From Durusdinium trenchii (taxonomy: Eukaryota > Sar > Dinophyceae > Suessiales > Symbiodiniaceae), in contig CAXAMN010008635.1 in the NCBI GenBank assembly GCA_963970005.1, positions 88,430 to 152,429 on the forward strand: a stretch of DNA of 64,000 nucleotides, given 5' to 3'. The notes under the pieces are model-generated. The model was not told the DNA's origin and did not search any database. It saw nothing but the letters and a program-made list of their open reading frames with translations. A program made the position numbers and the translations under genes. Positions 43,069-53,163 of the stretch are shown piece after piece. Every line of letters begins with the position of its first letter. Positions within the stretch are counted from its first letter, which is position 1.

Positions 43069-43336
43069 CACACATTGGAAGCAAGCGCCCCTTCATGAAT
43101 CAATGTATCATGTTCCCTGCTTCAAACCTTCAGTTCTTCCCATTTCCAACCAGCTACCACACATGTCTTTTGTCATTTTTCCACTTGGATAGAGCCATGG
43201 AAGACACATTGGCAGCAAGCACACCTTCATGGATCACACTGTATTATGTTCCCTGCTTCAAATCTTCAGTTCTTCTCATTTTCAACCAGCTACCACACAT
43301 GGCTTTTGTCATTTTTCCACTTGGATAGAGCCATGG
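43069..43336 (+). repeat. 133-bp tandem duplication at the start of the transposase-like gene
   Basis: Two copies in tandem (about 43069-43203 and 43204-43336) share TATGTTCCCTGCTTCAAA, CAACCAGCTACCACACATG and TTCCACTTGGATAGAGCC, each ending at ATGGAAG. The gene's start codon at 43333 therefore has a decoy copy at 43197, whose frame soon leaves the gene. Confidence 0.85.
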
Positions 43337-45360
43337 AAGGCCCACCTTTGAAGAAACTAAAGGCAAGTGGCCAGAGGCAGAGGATAGAACGATCTGAAAG
43401 AACCACAAACCCAGTGTTGAAGGAAAGTCACCTGGCACACAGCCTTTTAGAGAAATGGGCCTGGGGTGAGTCATCACCCCAGCAAGTCCAAGCATTGGCA
43501 GCTGCTGCTCTAAAGGACTTTGCAGTTGCCTCTGCCCAAGCACCTTTGGACTTGGCTTTTTTGGCTGGCCTTGGTGATTCTGGAAAATATCCAAGCAAGA
43601 TGCATCAGCAAATCATGAGCTTCGCCAACAAGCAGTGCAGGTTCTCAAGTGGCTTCAGTACAAGCCTGGAGTTCAAGGAGCCATGGACACACCAGCTCCA
43701 AGTCATGCATCTACCACACATTGTATTTAGCGATTTGTACCACAAATACAATGGTGCCTTCAGAAGATTCATTTTGCCCAGTGAAGATACACTGGAAGCA
43801 TTCTGGAAGCTGCAATTGGATCACCCTGCCTTCCCTGGTTCTCCAGCTTCTTCACCAACCTTTGAGCCCAGGAAGACTGTACCAATTTCTTGTCATGGAG
43901 ATGGAACGCCAGTAATTGGCATTGGCAAGGTTTGGTCAAGGATGTTGACATCATACAGCTGGTCTAGTATGGTTTGTGAGGCAGGTTGGACTAAAGACTC
44001 ACAACTGCCAATCTGGTATTGCTTCGATGAGACTGATGCAGGTCCTACAACTCAATCTTTCTTTGAAATACTTGCTTGGAGCTTCCAGGCACTCCAATCA
44101 GGATATTGGCCAAAAAGCGGCACAGATACTTGGATGTAATCATTGTTGTTTGGTGTTGTGAAATCCAACCTATGGGCAATTTGTTTGAAATGCATTTGGC
44201 AATGTGTCTTTCTTGGAAAACCATTCAGAAGGTATGGCAAGAATACAAGATTGGGACTATTGGCTGGAACCCCCTTGGCCAATGGCTATAGAGCAACCTG
44301 CTGGAGCTTGATTGGAGATATGGAATATGTGGTCCAGAAGTTGGGATTTCCCCACTTTGCTCTTAAGAGTGGTCCTTGTGGCCTCTGTCGCTGCAGAGGC
44401 GACAACAGTGAAGAGAGCTGGCTTGACTGCAGGCCATCTGCCAAATGGCTTGACTTGCAATGGACCTCTGACAAGCCACCTTGGCTGTGAACCAGTTTTT
44501 TTTGTTGTTTGAGTTGTATTGAAGCCCAAAACCAACAGCTAAGCAAGCACTGTTTAGGCTTTGGCCCTGTTGTTTTGAGGTGGCTGCAGTGGGAGGAAAA
44601 GCCACACAACCATCTCTTCTCCACTGGCATTACAGCAATGAATGTGCATTTCGACTACATGCGCACAAAATATCTTGGAGTTGATGCTGTGGCTTTTGGA
44701 AGCATATTCCACTTGCTATGCCACTATGTGCTACCTCATGATGACCCAAAAAAGAATCTCAACTTGTGCTGGCAGCACATCTTAGCTGCTTACAAAAAAT
44801 ATTCCATCACAGAAAGGTACAGAGGCATGAGAAAACTTACCCTCTTTGATCGCAAGAAGGGTGGGCCAAAGTTGAAGGGAAGGGCTGGGCAAATAGCTGT
44901 TCTTGGACAACCTTTACTTTGTTTATGGGAACACTTCATGAACAGTGAGTTGGAGGTTCACTGCAAGGTCCAGACTTTTCTCAAGGTCAACATAGCAATG
45001 GAGAGGTTGATGAAAGAGATGCAATCAGAGCTGGCATTTCCAGAGCCCCAGGCCAGTCAGTTCAAGGAGTTCTCTTTTGCCCTGTGTCAGCTACACTTGC
45101 AACTGGGCAGCCACTTCAAAGAAGAAGGCATAGCTTTGTTTGCAAGCATCCCCAAGATGCACATGCTACTTCACAGTTGCCTGACTTGTGCTCAAGTCAA
45201 TCCTCGCCTGACATGGTGCTTTAGGGGCGAGGATTTACAAAAAATCAGCAGGAGCTTGGCTGGTAGCTGTGCAAAGGGGTTGCAGGGCCCTCAAGTTACA
45301 GTAAAGATGGTGTCCAAGTTGAGGATTGCTTGGGACTTGAGACTCAGCAAAGTTGTGTGA
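43333..45360 (+). CDS. Element A transposase-like protein (HGDG family)
   Basis: The ATG at 43333 gives MEGPPLKKLKASG, with a possible nuclear signal. The first exon holds LPHIVFSDLYHKYNGAFRR, the signature VPISCHGDGTPVIGIGK (Asp190) and SYSWSS, then EILAWSFQALQSGYWP. A GT-AG intron (44136-44228) restores the frame into LANGYRATCWSLIGDMEYV, GFPHFALKSGPCGLCRC (C-x2-C) and SWLDCRPSAKW. A second junction near 44487-44590 is unresolved. The last part shows HFDYMRTKYLGVDAVAFGS, FASIPKMHMLLHS and CFRGEDLQKISRS. Asp190, the Asp of GDMEY and the Glu of GED form a plausible DDE triad with a long insert, which is inference. The element-B gene has the same motifs in the same order. Confidence 0.7.
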
Positions 45361-45636
45361 GAAAAAAGTGTTGCAAGCCTTCTCTGGCGCTGTCTTGTGC
45401 TGTCAGAACATGTACATGGCCTAAGTAACATTGCCTAAGTAGCAGTACATTGCCTATAAGTAACATGCAAGTTTGTTTTCACAACACAAGTTTTTTTGCA
45501 TATAAATTGTATTACCTGAGGTTATTCTTTAGAATAACCTCAAGGTTATGTTTTAAAATAGACTATTTTTCAGTATAAATTCAAGTCTATTTAAAATAGA
45601 CTAATAGTTAGAAAATAATCTAGAAAAACTGTTCTA

Positions 45637-45674
45637 ACTATTAGTTAGAAAATAGTCTAATCTGGTCTTAGAGG
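45637..45674 (-). repeat. Element A right TIR (38 bp) with TA target duplication at 45675-45676
   Basis: Inverted copy of the left TIR. Inside it, 45525-45636 holds TTAGTTAGAA, AATAGACT and AGGTTATTCTTTAGAATAACCT palindromes similar in kind but not in exact order to the left end. Confidence 0.95.
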
Positions 45675-45676
45675 TA

Positions 45677-46066
45677 CACTTAGGGACTATGCTTGGTGGA
45701 ATAAGGTACGGAACCTGTTCACGGGGATCCCAAATGAACATGTAACCTTTATCCATCACCGTCTTGCCAATGGATTGGGCTGGCGGGCATTCTTTTAAGA
45801 TGTAGAATTCCTCACCTTCGAGGAGTTCACTTCCCGCAAATGCGAGGGAGTCAGCGCTCTGTTGAGCACCACCTCCTGTCGTGAAACTAACAGGACTGTT
45901 CGAAGGTGAGGCGCATTCACGCATTTCTTGCGTGAGTGCTTGACGACCGAACAGGTGTCTCCCCGCGGCTGTGTCCCAGAGCCATGAGACTTTCCCGTCC
46001 TCAAAAGCGGGCATGGCGTGAACCTGGGCGACAGCGGCAGTGGCCTTCGCAGGAGGCTTGCCTTTG
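45677..46066 (-). CDS. copia aspartic protease segment between the two inserts
   Basis: About 130 codons remain between element A and element B. KVSWLWDTAAGRHLFGRQ carries the D-T-A catalytic motif (D-T/S-G/A in retropepsins). SPVSFTTGGGAQQSADS fits the flap, and YILKECPPAQSIGK and MFIWDPREQVPYLI follow. The N-terminal side reads GKGKPPAKATAAVAQVHAM and begins right at the TG target duplication of element B. The C-terminal side ends at the TA of element A. The frame is open throughout. It would cleave the polyprotein. It is separated from gag by 13.5 kb and from integrase by 10.2 kb. Confidence 0.8.
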
Positions 46067-46081
46067 CCACGAGGATCTAAG
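46067..46081 (+). repeat. Element B left TIR with TG target duplication at 46065-46066
   Basis: CCACGAGGATCTAAG is a perfect inverted match to 59512-59526. Weaker matches continue inward to about 46120. Confidence 0.9.
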
Positions 46082-46214
46082 CATGCCACTCGCACACTTA
46101 CATCTGCAAACGACAAGTGGATCTTGAAAAGCATGTCGTGCACTAGAGACGCTGTCGTTTGCATTTGCATAAGTGCGACAAGATCATATATGATTCTGCA
46201 AGCAAGTAGCACAC

Positions 46215-46475
46215 AAGAATGCAGACGCGCACGACATCGCCAACGGTGGCAAATTTATAGGCGAATGGAGGTAGCAGCCATAGCAAGCAAGAGTGCAAAC
46301 GCACACGACATCGGCAACGGTTGCAAATTTATAGGAATGGAGGTAGCAGTTATTAGCACACAGCAGTGCNNNNNNNNNNGCAAATTTATAGGAATGGAGG
46401 TAGCAGTTATTAGCACACAGCAGTGCAGACGCACACGACATCGGCCACGGTGGCAAATTTATAGGGCAGCATAGC
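46215..46475. repeat. Subterminal tandem repeat of element B, with a 10-N gap at 46370-46379
   Basis: About four copies of an 80-90 bp unit: GCAGACGCACACGACATCGG, CAACGGTGGCAAATTTATAGG, GAATGGAGGTAGCAG. The gap falls inside the array, so the copy number is uncertain. A related inverted motif (CGACAACGCCACCGTTGT) lies at 46578-46600, and a CGCTACCGTTGTT variant follows at 46660-46675. Such subterminal repeats are typical transposase-binding regions in several DNA transposon families; that role here is inferred. Confidence 0.75.
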
Positions 46476-47009
46476 CACATGCAGTGTGTATATATGGCGT
46501 GACCATATAATATACACACCAATGTTTTGTCATAAAGTTTTTTGGGTGGGTGAGTTTTTACATTTTTCCTGGAATAGGCGACGCGAGCGACAACGCCACC
46601 GTTGTCCTAAAAACACCGCCGACGGTTCCTCGTGTACTTTTTTGCGATGTGAGCGACACCGCTACCGTTGTTCTATGTGCACCGCCGACCGTTCTGCTTG
46701 CACCGCTGCAATTGAGCTTGGCGTTGCCGAGCCGAGCTTGAGCCATTTAAGTAACTATATATATAATATATCAACACACACACACACGGGAACCTTTAAG
46801 AAAAACATGAGGAAAAATGAACACAAACGTAGGCAAGGGTCAGTTGGCCCTTTGCTTAACCTGTTCATAGAAACACCTTCTCTACAACGGCTGGCTTTCA
46901 GTCGCTTGTCTTGAGATGCCCCCTCATGAGGCCTGTCACCATAGCAGGTTCTTTTGGGGGCGTTGACCCTAGTGGACTTGAGGTGTTCGTGAAACAAGGT
47001 GGCCAGACC

Positions 47010-49724
47010 TCATGAACCCCTAAAAGCTTGCACTCGGCGTCTATGGTTTTCAAGGTAGAGCGCCAAGCAAATCAGATACCGAGACATGACCCGACCAGTC
47101 ATGGTCTTACCATGACACTGTCTTGCGACAGCTTTAATTTTTCCAAGCCACGATTCTGGCGCGAAACAATCGAAAACAAAGGCGTTCAATTGCCATGAAC
47201 GTGTTTGCATAGCTGTGTGCCACATGTAAAGACACTTCGGAAGCACACGAAAAAGGTATGGAGCGCTTTCAACCACATGGTGGCATCCAAGGTATTGGTA
47301 TGCCCTCAAGTGCTGCAGCAATGCCTCACTGGCTTCGCGAGATTGCCTCTTGCTCAGCAAGATGCCTGCCCCATCAAAGATCTCGATCGCCCGGTTGAGT
47401 GTCCATGCGGCGAAAGCCACAGTTTGGAGAATCGAATCCTTGGCGGGACACACTCGCATTGCATGATGTCGGATTGGCCGGGTTGACTTATTTTATAAAT
47501 ATATATTGTAATTATACATATTATAAATATATATATATACACTTATACCAACGGTTCACCCAACAATGAGACCTGACACATCATCTACAACCCAATCTGG
47601 TGCTGTAGCATGGTTGCGGCAACGATAGTGGGGTTGAAGCTTTTTGGGAGGACCGTTGGACATAATTGTTAATCAGCCTAGGTCACAGCTGGCTTGTCAT
47701 TGCCAGCAGCTCGTGTTCTCGAGGCCAACCACCAACGCAAGCTTTTGTTGTGGGACGCCTTGAACACAGAACCCAACATTGGAACTTCGTCCTTTCCAGG
47801 GAAGCAATGGCTCATGATGATCCCAGGACCATGGTAGCGAATCCTCAGCTTTTCAAAGGTGGGTGGATAAGTGGACAATACTTCTTGGGAGCGGCGCGCA
47901 AGGTGCACTTAAATCAACCAAAGTTAGCGCTTTGGAGAATAAAAACACTCTTGGACTTTGATCGCGAAACTCTGCATCTCGAAAGGCTTTGTGAATCTCC
48001 ATCGTGATGAAAGCAAACATGGCACTGGATTCCCTGTCGACATTGTAGGAATCAAAACAGCCATGCTCCAACAACAGCCTCAGAGATGACGCTATGAAGA
48101 CTCGCGCCGATCCAAGGAAGCAGTTGCGCATGAAGTCGAACATGCAGTTCGTCAACGTCCAGCCCCGAACACAACTCCACGGCGAAGGCACATGGGTGGC
48201 CATGTATGTGTTGTGATCCAAACAGGTCAACGCGTAAGGTGGATCACGACAAAAATTCTTGAAGTTCATCATAGGATTTGCATTCTTAGCAGGCTTTTGT
48301 GCAAAGCACATATCACATAACCTAAGTTGCCAGGAGCCTTGGCGCCCAGCAGACCTTATAAATTATAGGGATGTCCTCATTACAGGATATGTGAAAATTC
48401 GATTGAAAGAATAGCAAAGTGATATAACTGAAAGAATAGAAAAGCGATATTATTGATGGTCAGGAAACATGGTGCACAGGTAGTACCTGGGAAAGTTGTG
48501 AACTTCATAGCGGGCCTTCAAGTCCGACTTCCAGCAGAAGTATGTTGCCCTTCCAGGGGGATTTTGACAACCCTTCACCACCAACAACGTTTTCCCAAAC
48601 AAAGAAAGTGAAACAAGGTTTCCCAACTACTCCTGGCCTAAACCCAGAAGCCATGGTTTGTCCAGCCATTTGGTGGCGCCAAGTGTTTTTGGGAAACGCT
48701 TCCCCATAGAATCCCACCAGCGGCGCTTTCCCACTATACGAATGCTCGAGGCTCCATGCAAGGATCTCCGCAACTGCTTTGCTCACGCCTTGCTTGACCT
48801 GCAGTGTCTTGGCACGAGGGAAGGCGAGGACCGTGGGCGGAACTTGGAAAAGGCGTCCCTGTGATAGGTTTGGTGCACTTGCAACCCCAAATCAAAAGCC
48901 ACAATAGTGGTTGAACCAAGGAACGCTTTCTTGTTGCATGTGGCGCTCAGCCACCACCAGCAGAGGGAAGCGGTTGAGCATGACATCCGTCTCTAACTGT
49001 TGGGACCCAGAGAAGACAGAGCTCCATGAGTATACAAAGTATTCACTATCCCTGTATAACTCAGCTCCATCGCCATGAACCTGCAATCCTATGAGTCGCG
49101 AGAAGTCCTGCGAATCATCTTGTAAGTCAGGGTGGTCCTTCCATGGTTCCAGCTCCCGAACATGCAGCCAAAAGTTTCGAATATCTTGGGGGCCAAGGCA
49201 ACCCAACATGAGGCTTTCGAAAAGAAGGTCTGCGTCGCAAGTAGCCAGGGAATGAACCACTTCATGGGGAAGGAGAACAGAGCATGGAACGCTCGCATCT
49301 TTGATGCCGTTCACCTGGGCAGCTGTAGGGGTATAGGCGGGCAACGCAGGTTAAGGGACAAACCAAAACAGCTTGGCGTGGGTCAGCTCCCTTCTATACA
49401 TCGAATCCTATGCCAAGTGACTTTTAGCTGAAGATTGATTTCATAGGGTTGCAACTTCAGGCCAAACAAATTGCTCATCCAAGTGTGCAAATCCCTTTCT
49501 GCATTTGACTGGCATGTGCCAAAGGCCCCAAGACTGGCTAGTTTTGACACAGTCTCGTGTTGGATGCCATCCTGAAGTATTGCCCTAGCCACATCGGTGC
49601 AGCAAGCGATGTCAATGCGGCCACGACCCACGAGATCTAGTAAGCATTCCACTGTATAGCTTTGCAGCATATTCTCTATCTTGCACCGTTTTGAAGGCTT
49701 CCAACGTGATTCAAAACAAAACAT
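47010..49724 (-). CDS. Element B transposase-like protein (HGDG family), at least six exons
   Basis: Exon 1 (49724-49422) has YTVECLLDLVGRGRIDIA and LASLGAFGTCQSNAERDLH. Exon 2, from 49314, has VLLPHEVVHSLATCDADLLF, IRNFWLHVRELEPWKDHP, LIGLQVHGDGAELYRDSEYF and VYSWSS. Exon 3 (48798-48638) has VAEILAWSLEHSYSGKAP. A GC-AG intron (48550-48637) joins it to TYFCWKSDLKARYEVHNFP, and a GT-AG intron (48322-48486) leads to LCDMCFAQKPAK (C-x2-C) and NCMFDFMRNCFLGSARVFI. After one or two more introns come LPKCLYMWHT and CFAPESWLGKIKAVARQCHG, then a stop at 47010. HGDG, SDLK and APES give the candidate acidic triad. The start is the first Met of exon 1; a further 5' exon is possible. The boundary after exon 2 is unresolved. 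Confidence 0.7.
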
Positions 49725-50392
49725 TCTTTGTTTAATGGGTCCACTTCCGAACAAATGCATGCTGCCGCACAAATAAGGGCTCGGTTCGGTTCAGTGGCAA
49801 ACTCGATGAACCCCAAGCGGCGCCTGGACTCGTGTTGAGGCACCAGCAAATTCAAAGCTCCTGGAAGAAGCAATGGATGGATCTTTCAAGTCACGAAGGC
49901 AAGATCTATCGAGATTCAAGAATGCAGACACTCAAGAACGATGAACATTCTGTGTGCAACACCTATTTTCATCTAGTTATCAGACTATAGTGATTGTATA
50001 CGTAGTCGAAAGCTAGGCAGCTAGGCCAGTTGCCACTGGTTGATTCACCCTTGACACACCCAGCTCAGTGATTTGACCTTTTTCGCAAGTCAGCCCGGGA
50101 TGGTATCTGAACTTCACCCCGGCAAGGCGATCTTCGATGCTTGACCACTGGACATCGGTCTGCAGCTCTACACTCTATGAGGCCAGGGATCTTGATGGAG
50201 GATTGAGACAGGAAGAAATGATAGCTTAAGATCTTTTTTTGGAAAGGGCTTTAAAACATAGTGTTAACGAGATGGCCACTGGCGCAAAGCTGGTTCAAAG
50301 ACCCAAAGCCCAATCCCCGAGATTGCAAATGCTGTGCATTTGTCATGGACATATTATGGAACTCCATAGTGTCAGATTTTTTTGCTCTCAAC

Positions 50393-52498
50393 TCACTCCT
50401 TCTTTGCTCTGCCCTTGGCTTTGGCTGACGCCCCACCGCCTTTGGTTTTGTTCTTCTTGTTTGCAGCTCTCTTCAAGCCCGAAAGGATGGAGTCGGCAGC
50501 TGCCTGCCGGAACAACAGCTCACGTTGACATGGACCCCAGAAGAACCTTGTGCTATTGAACACGAAACAGGGGAAGCAACAAATCACTAATACATACCAA
50601 TACTACAGTTTTGAAAGAACAGGGCCTCTGCGGTGATGAACCACTTTTGTTCCTTCTCAATTTTCCCGATGCACTTCTTGAAGAACTCATCGTCCTCCAG
50701 GTTGGAGCCGACTGCAGTCTGGAGGGTCTTGTAGTGCTTCTCCATGCGCTCCGCATGGTCAAGAAGCTTTGAGGCCAACTCGCCAGCGTAGTTCACAGCC
50801 CCCAGTGACATGCTCTTCTTCCTGGCTGCAATGTTTTCAGCCAAGACTGCTGCCATCAGGTCAGTCACCTTCTCCTTGAGGGTCTTTGCTTTCACCTCCT
50901 TGGACTTCTCACTATCGTCCTCCACTTTTCTCCTTTTGGGCGCTGCTTGTACGCCAGATTCAGTCATTCCATCCAGGAGTGCCTTCTGGCCGGCAGCATT
51001 CTTGGCATGCAGGTTTGGCAAGGCACCTGCACGCATGACCCCCTCCTCTCCAGTCAAGGCTTTGAGCAGGTCCTCATCACAGTGAGACTTGCCTTGCATT
51101 TTGGACATGTCCTCAGTCGTCTCCCTGTGAGTGACTTCGCGAGCTTTGGGCATGTAGTACATGCGCTCCATAGGGTCGTCGGGGAAATCCTCATTGTCAT
51201 AGAACATGCCAGCCCTGGTTCGGCGGTCCATGACCAGCTTCCCCTTCTCCTCCCCCATCTCTTCCACAAGCTTCTTCCCTGCAACTGCAATCCAACCACT
51301 AGAAGCTTCATTGGAAGACTTTTGTCGCCTTTCCATGATGAGCTGGCATTGGTCCCACTTCTTTCCACCGTCGAGCCATGCTTGGAAGAGATCGTTCTTA
51401 CACTTCGCAACGTACTGGGAAAGGGCGACAGGGAAGACCTTCCTGCTCTGAATTTGTCTGCTGAAGGTGTCCCACTCCCGCTTGTTGGTCATGCCTGAGA
51501 TCAGAAACGATTGGGAGATAGAATCAAAATTAGGGATGTGAAATTAGACCCAATACCAACTGAGAAAGATTCAGGGCCAAGTCATTCAAGGAACTGTTTC
51601 TCACCATGTCGGTGCAAACATCTGTTTCCTTAGCGACGAGAGCCAAAGACGTCTCTGGAGTCTCATCCTTCACATCCTTGTTCTTCTTTCCCTTGCCCTC
51701 TTCATTGGTCTTTGCCGGCTTCTTCTTCTTCTGGTCCTTCTTCTCATTTGTGCCCTTGGAGGAAGAAGATCGGACAACTTCTGAGCGCTTGTTCAGCTTG
51801 TTCTCCTTCACTTCCTCTTCCTCTTCCTCTTCTCCTTCTTCTTCCTCTTCACTCCCTCCACTGGATTCTTCGTCACCCTCATCATCCTCTTCAGGCTGTT
51901 CATCTGAGTCTTCTTCTTGGTCTTCGTCGTCCTCATCCTCATCTTGACTCGCAGAGTCTTTGTCGCTGTCATCATCATCATCAGGCGCTTCGGGCCCAGA
52001 CTTGCCCAAGATGCCATTGAGCTGCTCAGTAAGTGACACATCACTGTCTGAGTCAGTCCCCTCACTTGCAGCCTCTTCCATAGCTTTGAGCTCCTCCAGC
52101 TTTGACCTGATGGATGACAAGCTTTTCTTCCCACCTCCTTCTGTAGCCGCCTTTTCCAATTCCTTGGTCAAATCCCTCTTTGCTGACTTGAGCTCTTTTG
52201 GATCTTTTGGCCGCCTCAAAGCAGAAGGCCGTGTGGGAGCAGCATCAGCTTTGGCAGTGCTAGAACTCCTACTCTCACCCTTCGGAGTCTTTGCCCGAGC
52301 ATTTCTTGAAGCTTGCTCAGCCAAAGCCTTGGTCTTGTTCTTCTTCTTTTTTTCATCTTCTTTTGCCTTGTTCTTGTCCTGAATCTTGGAGCCCTTGAGA
52401 GAGAAAGACTTGACCTGGACCCCAGCTGCTTCAGGCTTCGTCTTGCTGGTGCACCGATGCGACGGCGCCGATGGAGCTCGAGCGGTCTTCTTTCCCAT
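50393..52498 (-). CDS. Element B accessory gene 3: Lys/Glu-rich protein preceding the transposase
   Basis: The ATG at 52498 starts MGKKTARAPSAPSHRC, followed by about 290 residues of basic then highly acidic low-complexity sequence, including poly-Glu near 51830. A conserved-looking part from 51490 reads REWDTFSRQIQSRKVFPVAL, LFQAWLDGGKKWDQCQLI, GMFYDNEDFPDDPMERMYY and LLDHAERMEKHYKTLQTAV, then KKCIGKIEKEQKWFITAEA. A final exon (about 50560-50393) ends basic (NKKNKTKGGGASAKAKGRAK). The C-terminal helices parallel the element-A gene at 41141-42379, and the gene holds the same place just before the transposase. The splice between 51530 and 51492 is not resolved. The function is unknown; nucleic-acid binding is likely from charge. 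Confidence 0.65.
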
Positions 52499-52499
52499 G

Positions 52500-53163
52500 A
52501 TCTCGAGGCCGGAAGAAGGATCGACAGGGAGTTGGACGCTGATTGAGAGCTCAAATATATAAAGATATAAAGAGTGTACTGCAAACGGCAATTGAATTCT
52601 CGCATGCAAAAGGCACGTGAATTCTCGCAACTTTCCATTCAAAACAATGTGAGTAATTGCTGCACACCAGTTCACAGAATCAATTGTTTTAGAGACATAT
52701 ACAGTGCGCATTCATTCGCTACAAAGCGCATGTGGATTCGCTGCATGGCGCACGTTCCACTTTGAGTGAATCTGCTTGTATTTTTCCAAAATGTTGGGGA
52801 AAATCAGGGACCAGTGTTTCCTTTACGTGAATCTCCCCCCCTTCCGCCCTTGCAGGGACTCCTCTCTTTAGAGCTCGAAGCTGGGCCATCACTCCTGGAT
52901 CGCGAGGGTCGCACGCAGACTGCAGAGAAGCTTGTCTGGGCATGGTCAGGGAGTCAGGGGTATGGTGCCAGCCGAGGGTCTAGGTGAGTGATGCTCGACC
53001 AGAAGCTTTTCTTCCCTCTTTCAAACCCCTATGCACTATGCAGTCAGGTGGAATGAACAAATCACACCACATGTCTAATTGCTAGCTCAGGCCCAAAAGG
53101 ATTGCTGCGCTTTGCGCAACATGAGTGCCACATGTATTGTGGCACCTAAAGATAAAGGAAGGT
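52500..53163. other. Spacer in element B, no gene
   Basis: Lies between the methyltransferase-like and Lys-rich genes. Short CAAAATG and GAATTCTCGCA repeats only (GAATTCTCGCA at 52593 and 52619). It presumably holds the 3' and 5' ends of the two flanking genes. Confidence 0.4.

Larger units (their letters stand above)
35447..45674 (+). mobile_element. Element A: 10.2-kb TIR DNA transposon inserted in the copia element
   Basis: The insert is bounded by 38-bp perfect inverted repeats starting CCTCTAAGACCAGATT and by TA on each side (35445-35446, 45675-45676). Taking out the insert with one TA leaves the copia protease-integrase frame open across the junction, which fixes both ends to the base. 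Inside, on the plus strand, are a Lys-rich gene (36049), an RRM-like gene (37899), a Trp/Gln-rich ORF (39.4 kb), a second Lys-rich gene (41141) and an HGDG transposase-like gene (43333-45360). Spacers are packed with CTAAGTAACATT / CTAGGTAGCAA motifs. The class is uncertain. A leading C, a 2-bp duplication, an internal accessory gene and subterminal repeats recall CACTA (En/Spm) elements, but the termini are not CACTA. Confidence 0.85.

Noticed and set aside
35447..45674. Assigning element A to Tc1/mariner because of the TA duplication
   Set aside because: It is far larger, it has several genes, and the sister element B has a TG duplication, so the TA is not a fixed target of this group.
51606..52382. 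Ser-rich plus-strand frames opposite the element B Lys/Glu-rich gene
   Set aside because: They are the reverse complement of Glu/Asp/Lys codon runs; the minus strand has the ATG and splice context.
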